Assembly (NCBI GenBank): GCA_003511885.1
Contig: DOIX01000122.1
Span: forward strand, 6,427-35,864
Direction of reading: 5' to 3'
DNA from: Cyanobacteria bacterium UBA11153
GTDB lineage: Bacteria; Cyanobacteriota; Cyanobacteriia; Cyanobacteriales; Coleofasciculaceae
Length of the DNA: 29,438 nt
Within the stretch, counting starts at the first letter, position 1, and every line of letters begins with the position of its first letter. The translations under genes were made by a program, and so were the position numbers. Positions 8,305-16,322 of the stretch are shown piece by piece. The notes below the pieces were generated by a model, which did not search any database, was not told the DNA's origin, and saw only the letters and a program-made list of their open reading frames with translations.

Positions 8305-9615
8305 TTACGAAATATCATCAATATCAACCCATTCATCATCAGAAGAGCCGTAACCAATGTAATGAATCAAATATTTGTGCTTTTTGATTTTCTCAATCGT
8401 GGCAGAATACCATTCCTCTTCATCATCATCCCAAATTTTCACTTTGTCACCCACAGCATATCCATTATCATCAGATGAGGTAATATCGCGGAAACGAATA
8501 TCATCCTCTTCAACCCACTCATCATCAGATGAAGGGTAACCGACGTAGTGGACAAAATATTCATCACCTTTGACTTTCTCAATGGTAGCCTGATACCACT
8601 CCTCTTCATCTTCATCCCAAACTTCTATCGTTTTCCCTACTCCATACTTCTTATTTTTATCTGACTTTACAGAAGGAGATGAATCATTTGAACGCTCCTT
8701 TTTCGACTCTGATTTAATTTCTGATTTGACTAAAGTATGGGCTTGGAAAATCAGATGGCGAGAGACTGTTTGAATTCCAGTATGTTCGTAGTAATTGGTA
8801 GTTTGATCCAAAAATGCTGCCACAAAATCTAAGTTATCATCAGCAATCTGGATAAAATTACCCAGACTATTAAAAATTGATTGTGGAGTTACTCCTGTCT
8901 TGGCTACTAAGTCATTCATCCAACCCGATACGGAGTTAAATCCCTGACTGACAAAACCAACTTTATCAGATGGACTATTACCTGGTAGAACATTATTGAT
9001 AGATACAAAAACAGGATTTTTAGCGATTTCGCCAGTATCAATGCCACCCAGTATGTCATGAATTTTCTTAAGAAAGTTAGGCCCTAAAGGCAGGATACCA
9101 TCGATACAAACAAGTGCTATCATCCTGATTAGGGATGCGTCATGATAGTTATTAGCGAGAGACTTCGCAAACTCTTGAGGGTTAGGTTTGGGAATGCCAT
9201 AGAGTTTAGAGAAAGCAATGATTTCCACGGCAATTTTTAGGGCTAAGTCAATCGTTTGGGTCAAATCAGCTTTGGGTGTGATATTCTGTAAAAAAGAGAG
9301 AAAGCTGATTTTTTCACCCACCTTATTGGCTAAAGCTGCTGTACCCATAGCTGCATCTGCTTTATCAATAGTTTGATAAAGTTGGACTGCACCTTGGTAG
9401 CCTTGATTGGGATCGTGATATAATGCAACAGCGCGATCGCGGATTTTCTGAATTACTTTGGCATCAGTTTCACCAGTCAAGGTGCGAATACTATTATCAA
9501 ACCCTACCAAATTCTTCCATTCACCGGGCGCTACATAATTGATAGCGCTTAAAACTTTCACCGTAATATTATCGGTTGGCAACTCATCAACCAACTGAAT
9601 AATGGATTTATCCAT
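8305..9615 (-). CDS. helical protein with two C-terminal Tudor-knot/chromo-barrel-like repeats
   Basis: A 436-residue protein without signal peptide or membrane segment. Residues 1 to about 290 are predicted helical and match no family I recognise. A charged, Ser/Lys-rich linker (about 295-325) follows. Two near-identical repeats make up the end: about 326-374 ('VGKTIEVWDEDEEEWYQATI', 'YFVHYVGYPSSDDEWV') and about 388-436 ('VGDKVKIWDDDEEEWYSATI', 'YLIHYIGYGSSDDEWV'). The pattern G-x-x-V-x-VWD...W-Y-x-A-x-I...H-Y-x-G-Y-x-x-x-x-DEWV is that of the Tudor-knot/chromo-barrel fold, best known from eukaryotic chromatin readers. In bacteria its ligand is generally unknown; peptide or nucleic acid binding is possible. 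The gene is transcribed towards the ligase gene and appears alone. The very acidic ends could also form a calcium- or protein-binding surface. Confidence 0.7.
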   Translation of the reverse strand: MDKSIIQLVDELPTDNITVKVLSAINYVAPGEWKNLVGFDNSIRTLTGETDAKVIQKIRDRAVALYHDPNQGYQGAVQLYQTIDKADAAMGTAALANKVGEKISFLSFLQNITPKADLTQTIDLALKIAVEIIAFSKLYGIPKPNPQEFAKSLANNYHDASLIRMIALVCIDGILPLGPNFLKKIHDILGGIDTGEIAKNPVFVSINNVLPGNSPSDKVGFVSQGFNSVSGWMNDLVAKTGVTPQSIFNSLGNFIQIADDNLDFVAAFLDQTTNYYEHTGIQTVSRHLIFQAHTLVKSEIKSESKKERSNDSSPSVKSDKNKKYGVGKTIEVWDEDEEEWYQATIEKVKGDEYFVHYVGYPSSDDEWVEEDDIRFRDITSSDDNGYAVGDKVKIWDDDEEEWYSATIEKIKKHKYLIHYIGYGSSDDEWVDIDDIS

Positions 9616-10056
9616 GGAGTGATTCTCGAATATAAAATATATTATCGATTATGTCATAGCTAAATTGAGATTAGTGGCTTATTTAAGAAAAGTTAAGCCC
9701 TTAGTCTTGAAAAAAATCAAATTTCATGAATTCTTTAAACAGCGATCGAATAAAATCGTAAATTACAATATAATGCGATTGATTTACCCAAGATATCCTC
9801 TTAAGACTGCTAATGGCTAATGGAAACAAGCAAAATTTGCTTATCAGCTATTAGCGGTTAGCCGCTAGCAATTTAACTCACATATTGCATCAGTTGCAAT
9901 AATCAATTTTACCTCTTCCCTTTTCCCAGAAGAAAAACCAGATTTCCAGCTCCCCCTTCCCTTGTAGGGAAGGGGGCTGGGGGGTTAGGTTTTTCAAATT
10001 ATGGAGAAGGTGCAAGTTATCAGTAACCAGTTATTCATAACTAGCAACTTGGGCTA
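9616..10056. other. intergenic gap with a 10-bp GC-rich hairpin
   Basis: No gene is recognised. CCCCCTTCCC (9952-9961) and GGGAAGGGGG (9967-9976) form a perfect 10-bp stem with a TTGTA loop, the start of a common cyanobacterial dispersed repeat that continues as a G-rich tail. An AGC/GCT-rich stretch near 9811-9870 (repeats of 'gctaatggc' and 'gctattagcggttagccgc') is another repeat type. The promoter of the leftward Tudor-knot gene must lie in 9616 to about 9800. AT-rich DNA is present there, but no box is clear. Confidence 0.5.
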
Positions 10057-10266
10057 TTACGGATGGCTCGCCTTCCAGTCATAAATCATCCGAAAAGCCC
10101 AGATGCTCAATGTCGCACCGATTAACATGCCTAACAAAGATCCCCAAAGCGGAATAGCAACAACACCAATTTGAAATGACCAATGAGTAAATAGTCTGAT
10201 AAAATGCAAGATAGCAACTAGACCAAAAATAGTTGCTGAAATTATGATATAGTTTTTTTCAGTCAT
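10057..10266 (-). CDS. small two-helix membrane protein
   Basis: A 69-residue protein with two clear hydrophobic segments, at about residues 7-26 ('IIISATIFGLVAILHFIRLF') and 36-58 ('VAIPLWGSLLGMLIGATLSI'). It ends in a short cytoplasmic-type tail, 'YDWKASHP'. A strong ribosome binding site, GGGAGG, sits about nine bases before the ATG, which supports a real gene. Similar two-helix proteins of unknown function are common in cyanobacteria and proteobacteria. No enzymatic motif is visible, and no neighbour gives a functional hint. Confidence 0.75.
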   Translation of the reverse strand: MTEKNYIIISATIFGLVAILHFIRLFTHWSFQIGVVAIPLWGSLLGMLIGATLSIWAFRMIYDWKASHP

Positions 10267-10830
10267 TTCTAAATCCTCCCTTCTAGCTCAGATGGGGAAT
10301 GGAGACACCTAAGTTACGTCTCATGCCTATAATCTTAGACCAAGCCCAAGAAGACAGGTGGAAAAATCTCATTTTTGCAACAAATATTTATTTATCTTTT
10401 CGATACTTAACATTCAACTTTGGGGGTGAATACTCATCAACCTCTTTTACCCCAATTATCGCCAAGCGCGATATCGCACTAATCATAACAATTATGAATA
10501 TATCTCGTTGCTTCAGCACTGTAAAGCTTAATTATATTTAATGGTAACTTATCTGTTACTTTTCATCAAATTTTATTGCTGTCTAGGGAATTGGAAATAA
10601 TTCGCGTAACTGGTTGAATGCCGATCGAGCGCGATCGCAAATCAATAAGCTTAGAGACTACATTGATAGATTAATCATTGTAACTCGTTGATCTATCATT
10701 AAGCGCGATCGCAAATGACAAATGTGGTTCAGCCCCATGGCAACGCCAGCCTTCGGGATCGCACCCTTGCCCCCACACTACAGAGCCACCAATGTTATCT
10801 TGAAGGAGTAGTGGTTTCCATATCTCAAAT
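10267..10830. other. intergenic gap
   Basis: No convincing gene in 564 bases. Two short open frames here lack ribosome binding sites and recognisable sequence. Two GCGATCGC sites flank a hairpin made by TGATAGAT (about 10666) and ATCTATCA (about 10690). A fragment reading 'ELEIIRVTG' and then a stop, near 10590-10618, faintly resembles the end of a RelE/ParE toxin but is too short to call. The promoter of the toxin-antitoxin pair starting at 10831 should be at the right end. Confidence 0.35.
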
Positions 10831-11079
10831 ATGAGTGTTCTGATCTCTGACAAAACCCTTCGTGCCTGCCAAATGGAAGCAGCCGAATTTAAGCGAGAAA
10901 TTGCGATCCTGCTATTTCAAGCGGGTAAGTTAACTATTGGTAACGCTAGTCACTTGGCTGGAATGTCACCTAATCCCTTCCGGGAATTGCTCAAACAGCG
11001 CAATATACCGCTATACGTCTACGAGCTTGAAGACTTTGAGCTAGATCTAAAAAACCTGCGGGAATTGGGACGGCTGTGA
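10831..11079 (+). CDS. UPF0175 antitoxin, module 1
   Basis: An 82-residue UPF0175-type protein: 'AAEFKREIAILLFQAGKLTI' followed by 'NASHLAGMSPNPFRELL', a helix-turn-helix-like segment, and an acidic C-terminus 'LEDFELDLKNL'. Members are found upstream of DUF3368 PIN proteins and are taken to be antitoxins that bind the toxin and probably their own promoter. It overlaps the next gene by four bases (GTGA), so translation is probably coupled. The ribosome binding site is weak. It is one of three such pairs in the window; the protein differs clearly from the other two, so they are not recent duplicates of each other. Confidence 0.8.
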   Translation: MSVLISDKTLRACQMEAAEFKREIAILLFQAGKLTIGNASHLAGMSPNPFRELLKQRNIPLYVYELEDFELDLKNLRELGRL

Positions 11080-11567
11080 TAGTAATTAGTGATACTTCTG
11101 TCTTGACGAATCTGGCAGGAATTGGGCATATTCATTTGCTTCAACAGCTTTACGAACACATCCTCATTCCCACTGCCGTTTATCAAGAATTGACTGTAGA
11201 TCCGCCTGTTCCTGGAACTCTTGAAGTACAGACTTTTCAATGGATTGAGGTTCGAGCTTCTAGCAATCTCACCATGGTTGAGCAATTACAAAATCAAGCA
11301 CAACTCGATCTAGGTGAATCCGAAGCAATCGCTCTAGCGCTGGAAATTAATACTGATTTGTTACTAATTGATGAGCGTCGTGGTAGGGCGGAAGCCAACC
11401 GTCTGGGTATCCGAATTACTGGCTTGCTGGGAGTGTTAGTGGAAGCTAAACAGCGATCGCTTATTCCTACAGTTCAACCTTTAATAGATTACCTCATTGC
11501 TAGATCCGAGTTTAGAGTTTCTCAAGCTCTGTATCAGCAAATTTTGGCGATAGTGGGAGAATCATAA
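11076..11567 (+). CDS. DUF3368 PIN-domain toxin, module 1
   Basis: A 163-residue PIN-fold protein of the DUF3368 group, predicted to be a ribonuclease toxin. Acidic positions expected for the metal site are visible: Asp6 in 'VISDTSVL', Glu38 in 'YQELT', Glu81/Glu83 in 'LGESEAIAL' and Asp99 in 'LLIDERRGR'. The start is GTG 11076, overlapping the antitoxin stop. The full set of acidic residues and the intact frame suggest an active enzyme, in contrast to modules 2 and 3, where the first Asp is Asn. The target RNA is unknown. Downstream lies a DUF262 remnant on the opposite strand. Confidence 0.85.
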   Translation: MIVISDTSVLTNLAGIGHIHLLQQLYEHILIPTAVYQELTVDPPVPGTLEVQTFQWIEVRASSNLTMVEQLQNQAQLDLGESEAIALALEINTDLLLIDERRGRAEANRLGIRITGLLGVLVEAKQRSLIPTVQPLIDYLIARSEFRVSQALYQQILAIVGES

Positions 11568-11684
11568 ATTTCAAAAGCTTTTTCATGATTTGCGAGCGCG
11601 CTTCCTACGATTCTACAACATAGACAACAGATAGAAAAACTTGATAATGTCCTATATTTCAACCATGTTTTATTTACTCATGGG

Positions 11685-11705
11685 TATCTATCACTGTGAT
11701 AGATA
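11685..11705. promoter_or_regulatory. 21-bp near-perfect palindrome, possible operator
   Basis: TATCTATCAC, one base, then GTGATAGATA: ten-base arms with no mismatch. Its CTATCA ... TGATAG core has the look of TetR- or phage-repressor-type operators, with different spacing. It lies between the PIN toxin gene and the DUF262 remnant. The binding protein is unknown, and it could also be a chance hairpin. Confidence 0.35.
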
Positions 11706-11727
11706 TTCTGCTTTGTCCAGAAGTTTT

Positions 11728-11859
11728 CTATATACTATCTATAAAATATGAAACTTGTTCGAGATTCCAGACAAAACCTCTTTGAAAAGAAGGAATTCTA
11801 ATTCTCCCTCTCTCTAAGTCATTAATTAAATCTTTAACAAAGTAGTAAGTTTCAGCCAT
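11728..11859 (-). pseudogene. DUF262 (ParB-like nuclease, GmrSD-type) N-terminal remnant
   Basis: From ATG 11859 downward, 43 codons encode 'MAETYYFVKDLINDLERG', then 'RIRIPSFQRGFVWNLEQVSY' and 'FIDSI', ending at TAG 11730-11728. The 'I-x-IP-x-FQR-x-FVW-x-x-x-QV-x-x-x-x-DSI' stretch is the N-terminal signature of DUF262 domains, the ParB/Srx-like nuclease fold found in GmrSD-type modification-dependent restriction systems and other defence proteins. The family normally continues 'DSIY-KG-x-P'; here the tyrosine codon is replaced by TAG and everything after it is lost. The piece shows that a DUF262 gene once stood in this island. The 440-bp gap between 11568 and 12010 contains, apart from this and the palindrome at 11685, only a GCGATCGC site near 11937. 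Confidence 0.75.
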
Positions 11860-12010
11860 AAGGAGGTTAAACAAACGGTTTAGAGAACAATTACGATGCA
11901 ATAGCCTAGATGAGGGCTTCTCCTTCAGGTTAGCACAGCGATCGCACTCTCACCCCCCCAGTAGAGTAAAATTATCTCCACACCCAGCATCTATCACCCC
12001 CATAACTCCC

Positions 12011-13522
12011 ATGCTCTGCGACTACCTAGTACAAATCCTCACCGCCCGCGTCTACGACGTAGCCCAAGAATCCCCCCTGGAATACGCCCCTAACCTCTCC
12101 GCCCGACTCAATAACAAACTCCTCCTTAAACGAGAGGATATGCAATCCGTCTTCTCCTTCAAACTGCGGGGTGCGTACAATAAAATGGCGCAATTACCGC
12201 CAGATTTGCTAGCCCAAGGTGTCATTGCTGCATCTGCGGGAAATCATGCCCAAGGTGTTGCTCTCGGTGCGAAAAAATTGGGCACTAAAGCAATCATTGT
12301 CATGCCGATTACTACGCCTCAAGTTAAAGTGGATGCGGTAAAAGCACGGGGAGGAGAGGTAATATTACATGGCGATACTTATGATGATGCTTATGCTTTT
12401 GCTCGTCAATTAGAAGCGGAAAAAGGATTAACATTTATTCATCCTTTTGATGACCCGGATGTGATTGCGGGACAAGGGACAATTGGCATGGAAATTTTGC
12501 GCCAATATCAGCAACCAATCCATGCTATTTTTGTAGCAATTGGTGGTGGTGGATTGATTTCTGGAATTGGGGCTTATGTAAAAAGATTGCGTCCGGAAAT
12601 TAAGATTATTGGGGTTGAACCTGTGGATGCCGATGCCATGAATCAATCTCTCAAAGTAGGAAAACGAGTCCGTTTGTCTCAGGTGGGATTATTTGCTGAT
12701 GGGGTAGCGGTGCGGGAAGTGGGGGAAGAAACTTTTCGTCTCTGTCAGGAATATGTAGATGAAATTATTTTAGTGGATACTGATGATACTTGTGCGGCAA
12801 TTAAAGATGTATTTGAAGATACCCGCTCCATTTTAGAACCAGCGGGGGCTTTAGCAATAGCTGCTGCGAAAGCTTATGTGGAAAGAGAACAAATTACGGG
12901 ACAAACTTTAGTGGCGGTGGCTTGCGGTGCGAATATGAATTTTGACCGCCTCCGGTTTGTAGCAGAAAGGGCAGAATTTGGCGAACGTCGGGAGGCGATT
13001 TTTGCGGTAACTATTCCCGAACAACCTGGAAGTTTGCGGAAGTTTTGTAACTGTTTGGGTAAACGGAATCTGACGGAATTTAGTTATCGGATTGCTGATG
13101 AAAAAGAAGCCCATATTTTTATCGGCGTACAAATTCAAAACCGGGCTGATGCTGTCAAATTAGCTCAAAGTTTTGAAAGTTGTGGGTTTAAAACATTAGA
13201 TTTAACCGATGACGAATTAACTAAATTACATTTGCGACACATGGTTGGCGGACGTTCCACTCTAGCCCATCACGAATTATTTTACCGCTTTGAATTTCCG
13301 GAACGTCCCGGTGCATTAATGAAATTTGTGGGTTGTATGAGTCCGAATTGGAATATTAGTGTATTTCACTATCGGAATAATGGGGCTGATTATGGGCGAA
13401 TTGTAGTGGGAATTCAAGTACCGCCCGATGAGATGAAAGAGTGGCAGGGATTTTTGGATACGTTGGGTTATCGCTATTGGGATGAGAGTAATAATTTGGC
13501 TTATAAGTTGTTTTTGGGGTAG
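12011..13522 (+). CDS. ilvA: threonine ammonia-lyase, biosynthetic (IlvA)
   Basis: A 503-residue PLP enzyme that converts threonine to 2-oxobutanoate and ammonia, the first step to isoleucine. The PLP lysine is Lys51 in 'SFKLRGAYNKM'. 'ASAGNHAQGVALGA' is the serine/threonine dehydratase signature, and 'VAIGGGGLISGIGAYV' is the phosphate-binding glycine loop. Residues about 325-503 form the two ACT-like regulatory subdomains ('AVTIPEQPGSLRKFCNCL' and 'RFEFPERPGALMKFVGCM') used for isoleucine feedback, so this is the long biosynthetic form. The frame is intact and the length normal. No strong ribosome binding site is seen. The stop is 18 bp from the stop of the convergent KAP NTPase gene. Two diverged fragments of this gene's 3' end recur at 16792-16967 and 18060-18172. 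Confidence 0.95.
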   Translation: MLCDYLVQILTARVYDVAQESPLEYAPNLSARLNNKLLLKREDMQSVFSFKLRGAYNKMAQLPPDLLAQGVIAASAGNHAQGVALGAKKLGTKAIIVMPITTPQVKVDAVKARGGEVILHGDTYDDAYAFARQLEAEKGLTFIHPFDDPDVIAGQGTIGMEILRQYQQPIHAIFVAIGGGGLISGIGAYVKRLRPEIKIIGVEPVDADAMNQSLKVGKRVRLSQVGLFADGVAVREVGEETFRLCQEYVDEIILVDTDDTCAAIKDVFEDTRSILEPAGALAIAAAKAYVEREQITGQTLVAVACGANMNFDRLRFVAERAEFGERREAIFAVTIPEQPGSLRKFCNCLGKRNLTEFSYRIADEKEAHIFIGVQIQNRADAVKLAQSFESCGFKTLDLTDDELTKLHLRHMVGGRSTLAHHELFYRFEFPERPGALMKFVGCMSPNWNISVFHYRNNGADYGRIVVGIQVPPDEMKEWQGFLDTLGYRYWDESNNLAYKLFLG

Positions 13523-13540
13523 GGAGATAACCCTGAACAA

Positions 13541-15493
13541 TCAAAGATTAATTTGCGATCGCGATCCTGTTGCTTCAAGCTTTTGGATCGCTTCATTCAA
13601 ATTCTCTTTAATCAGTGATTCTAAGCGATATCCACTCAGCTTGCTTTTCCTGCGACTAGCTTCGTCACTCAAGAGATTCCGAACAGATTTAAGCCACTCC
13701 AATTCTTCAATCACTTTTTCATTAATATAATCGGATTTATATCGTTCGGGTAGCACCCAAAGAGCATGTTTTTGGTCTTCATTCTTCATGGAGAAAAGTT
13801 TTTCCACAAATTCGGCTGGTTTTATGTATTTTAATATAGGAATTTCATAATATCTCTCCAACACATCCCGATTCTGCGAACTATCTGAGCAAATCATACC
13901 ATAAAATTTCCACACATCATTCTGCATTATATCAAGTAATTCTTGAGCAGCACTAGGCATACTCTCATCCCTTACTAACTCGCGGGCTTTATCAATGTAA
14001 GAACAGAATTCTTGAAATTCATTAAGTTCTTTCCCCTGATAACCAAGTCTATCATAGCTTTGAAGTGTGTATTCAATAAAATTATATTGTATTGAAGAAA
14101 TATATACATTTATAATCTCTCTTGGCTTATTATCTTTCAAATGATCAATATAAAGCTTTGCCTCATTTAGAATATCTTCTTTACTTTTATAATAGAGTTC
14201 AACATCAGAAAACTTTAAGAAAAGCCCCGTGACATGCTTAATCACCCCAAGTTCCATAAATTTTCTATCAGCATATTCTGATTCAACCTTCTTTAATAAC
14301 TTATCAAACTCATCATCATTAAGGTCTTCAAAGTACCACAGTTTCTTCCAAGTAGGTGTATTTTCATCTTGAAAATATCTACTATTTGAGAATGATTTCT
14401 CTAGTTCATCCCTATCAATGATACCTTTATCAAAAAATGTTTTCCACCATACTTTATTTGGAAATGGATCGTGTAGATTGAGCATTGGATACTTTTCAAG
14501 TAGTATCGGATTTTTTTCTTCACTATTCTCCTGGGTTACTGAACTGGATGGTTGCTGGAGGCCAGATATGTATTGTTCTCTAGCCAACTCTCCAGGATGT
14601 TTTAATTTGCTAATATCTGTTGCCAGCATTGTTCCACGTTTAATTTCAATAGAAAAAACCATAAGTAGTCTCAAGATGTCTTGAAGAAGCTCCTGCTTAT
14701 TTTTTGCCTTCTCTGGTAAATCATTAAAAATCCTTTCAAAATCTAAAATAATTTGCTTTAAAGTCCTTAAATTATCATATTCTGCTTTTTGGTATAAATC
14801 TTCTATCAATTTATGATTTGTATACATAAATTTCTGGACATCTGAATTTTTACTGGCATTGACAAATTCATTTAACGATCCATTAAAATCAGGGGATACA
14901 CCCAAGGTTATACCTATTAACTTCTCTTTTATATTTTTATATCTACTATCTTTAATTAATTCATCTTCATTAGCAACAATAATCACTTTTAACCCTTGAT
15001 GTTCAACAAAGTAGTTGATATATCCCAATATATTACTGATGTCTATGTTGCAACGTTCTAAATCATCAAATACTAAAATGCTTTTATCGGTATTTCTTAG
15101 ATATTCTGGAATATTAATTTCTGGAATTTGAGAATTAACTGTGTCATCATCATTTCCATCACGGTCTAAATCAATTCTTAATGAAGCTCTTAGTAATCCT
15201 TTGAGAATCTTGCCTGTTATGACCATTCCCTTTGACGACAGAACAGGGTGTAATTGTTCAAAGAAGGTGTCCTCTATCTCAGCAAATGTAGTCATCCCGT
15301 AAAGACTGACATACAAGCATTTCTGGTTTTGATTTTCTTTTTTTAGCCTTTTGCAGTAATCATCGATAAACCATGTTTTCCCACAGCCCCATTGCCCTTT
15401 TAGTAAAACAGCAAATCCAGGTGCGGATAAGTCACAGTAATAATCTAAATACGCTGTGATATGACTATTGATCGGTTTGTTGTCCTGGATCAT
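13541..15493 (-). CDS. KAP-family P-loop NTPase
   Basis: A 650-residue predicted NTPase. Walker A is 'GQWGCGKT' at residues 33-40, Walker B is 'SILVFDDLERC' with Asp143 and Asp144, and a sensor-like strand 'LKVIIVANEDEL' follows at about 168-179. The G-x-WG-x-GKT loop at the extreme N-terminus and the 'FDDLERC' form point to the KAP group of STAND-like NTPases. Residues from about 200 onward are helical and match nothing I recognise; no membrane segment is obvious, unlike many KAP proteins. GAGGAA ten bases upstream supports the start. The ATG overlaps the stop (ATGA) of a collapsed parDE remnant, so it may be read from that unit's promoter at 15801-15829. KAP proteins often occur in bacterial defence regions; a role in phage defence is an inference. 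Confidence 0.8.
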   Translation of the reverse strand: MIQDNKPINSHITAYLDYYCDLSAPGFAVLLKGQWGCGKTWFIDDYCKRLKKENQNQKCLYVSLYGMTTFAEIEDTFFEQLHPVLSSKGMVITGKILKGLLRASLRIDLDRDGNDDDTVNSQIPEINIPEYLRNTDKSILVFDDLERCNIDISNILGYINYFVEHQGLKVIIVANEDELIKDSRYKNIKEKLIGITLGVSPDFNGSLNEFVNASKNSDVQKFMYTNHKLIEDLYQKAEYDNLRTLKQIILDFERIFNDLPEKAKNKQELLQDILRLLMVFSIEIKRGTMLATDISKLKHPGELAREQYISGLQQPSSSVTQENSEEKNPILLEKYPMLNLHDPFPNKVWWKTFFDKGIIDRDELEKSFSNSRYFQDENTPTWKKLWYFEDLNDDEFDKLLKKVESEYADRKFMELGVIKHVTGLFLKFSDVELYYKSKEDILNEAKLYIDHLKDNKPREIINVYISSIQYNFIEYTLQSYDRLGYQGKELNEFQEFCSYIDKARELVRDESMPSAAQELLDIMQNDVWKFYGMICSDSSQNRDVLERYYEIPILKYIKPAEFVEKLFSMKNEDQKHALWVLPERYKSDYINEKVIEELEWLKSVRNLLSDEASRRKSKLSGYRLESLIKENLNEAIQKLEATGSRSQINL

Positions 15494-15788
15494 GGTTTTT
15501 GTTCCTCAAATAAAGATGGGAAATCTCGACAACTACTAACTACACGCAAAATCTCAATACCATTAGCAACCGCAAGGCAACTTCTAAGACTTCTTCAGTT
15601 GAGTGATATTTGCCTGTTTTGAGTTTGGTTTGGATGAATCTCAGATCTTGCACCATTCTCAATAAAGTTCTAGAACCCTTGATCTTTCGTTGATGTCGTC
15701 ACCAAAAATCAAGCTTTTTCAGGCTTAATGACATTGGTGCAAGATCTCAGATGAATTGCTCTTAGGTTGTCGTCAGAGTAATACTCAT
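15490..15788 (-). pseudogene. collapsed parDE toxin-antitoxin unit
   Basis: Read leftward from ATG 15788 and skipping the insertion at 15640-15756, the sequence encodes 'MSITLTTT', a TAA, then 'EQFIQTKLKTGKYHSTEEVL' and 'EVALRLL'. This is the N-terminal ribbon-helix-helix half of a ParD antitoxin. With no gap but in another frame it continues 'VANGIEILRVVSSCRDFPSL' and 'FEEQKP' to a TGA at 15492-15490, the C-terminus of a ParE/RelE-fold toxin. The ParD C-terminus and most of ParE are deleted. The unit is further disrupted by the in-frame TAA and by a miniature element. The last TGA overlaps the ATG of the KAP NTPase gene. This shows that a parDE module once preceded the NTPase gene in the same direction. 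Confidence 0.8.
15640..15749. mobile_element. 110-bp miniature inverted-repeat element in the parD remnant
   Basis: The ends carry inverted copies of AGATCTTGCACCA (13 bp exact; about 15-16 bp with mismatches). Directly outside are 7-bp direct repeats GATGAAT at 15633-15639 and 15750-15756. Removing the element and one direct repeat restores an uninterrupted ParD reading ('EQFIQTKLKTG'), so this is an insertion with a 7-bp target duplication. It encodes nothing, so a transposase would have to act from elsewhere; I cannot assign the parent IS family. Confidence 0.8.
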
Positions 15789-15800
15789 GTTAATTAGGAA

Positions 15801-15829
15801 GCAATTTTGCTCTAATTATAGCAACTTTA
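15801..15829 (-). promoter_or_regulatory. shared promoter cassette, copy A (parDE remnant/KAP)
   Basis: On the minus strand this 29-bp sequence contains TGCTATAAT, an extended -10 element, about 27 bp before the ParD ATG. It is identical over 29 bp to copy B (16577-16605) and differs by one base from copy C (20134-20162). All three copies sit upstream of minus-strand accessory genes. Confidence 0.6.
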
Positions 15830-15833
15830 TTTA

Positions 15834-16322
15834 TTATTGATTGAAAATTTCATCAAAGATCGATCGCTTCACCCGAAATCCGATCTCGATTAAACGTTGG
15901 TAGAACTCATCTATATTGTCGAGTGTAATTTTTCCATCTTGTTGCAGTTTTTTAGCAATTGCTAGAGTTCCTTTTACTTTCAAACCTAATCGGCTAGCTT
16001 CTCGCCGAGCGGCAAAGTCATCCAAAATGATGTAGTCTGCGTTAAGTTCCAGGGCGAGGGTAATAGCTTCAGATTCACCGCGCCCCAGCCGTTGGTTTAG
16101 GGTATTGGCGAAGAGGATTGTTTGAATCGGCTGTGTGTTGAGTTGCTGGGTGGCAAAAATTATTTGCAGGGCACGGCTGGCATCATCCTCTTTAGCGAGA
16201 ATTTCATCAGCAACTGCTTGAGGGACATAAAATTCACCAGGCTGTGTGAGAAAATCTGCTAATATCTCCAGCCGAGTCAGAAAAATTAGGGGCGAGGTGT
16301 TGAAGACAATTTTCATCACCAT
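15834..16322 (-). CDS. DUF3368 PIN-domain toxin, module 2
   Basis: A 162-residue DUF3368 PIN-like protein. It reads 'IVFNTSPLIFLTRLEIL' at the start, so the position of the first metal-binding Asp is Asn8. Other acidic positions are kept: Glu40 in 'VADEIL', Glu83 in 'GRGESEAITLALEL' and Asp101/Asp102 in 'YIILDDFAARREASRLG'. The Asn variant occurs in this family, so the protein is not necessarily dead, but metal binding may be altered. The first ATG (16322) overlaps the antitoxin stop by seven bases; ATG 16316 (TGATG) is an equally good start. Translation is probably coupled to the upstream antitoxin gene. Confidence 0.8.
   Translation of the reverse strand: MVMKIVFNTSPLIFLTRLEILADFLTQPGEFYVPQAVADEILAKEDDASRALQIIFATQQLNTQPIQTILFANTLNQRLGRGESEAITLALELNADYIILDDFAARREASRLGLKVKGTLAIAKKLQQDGKITLDNIDEFYQRLIEIGFRVKRSIFDEIFNQ

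Noticed and set aside
10299..10541. 80-residue plus-strand open frame
   Set aside because: No ribosome binding site, no recognisable sequence and AT-rich, uneven composition; probably chance.
10590..10620. 'ELEIIRVTG' like the end of a RelE/ParE toxin
   Set aside because: Nine residues are too few to support a call, though in this island a dead toxin gene is plausible.
10671..10853. 60-residue minus-strand open frame
   Set aside because: Built over dispersed-repeat and GCGATCGC sequence and overlapping the start of the antitoxin gene; no coding character.
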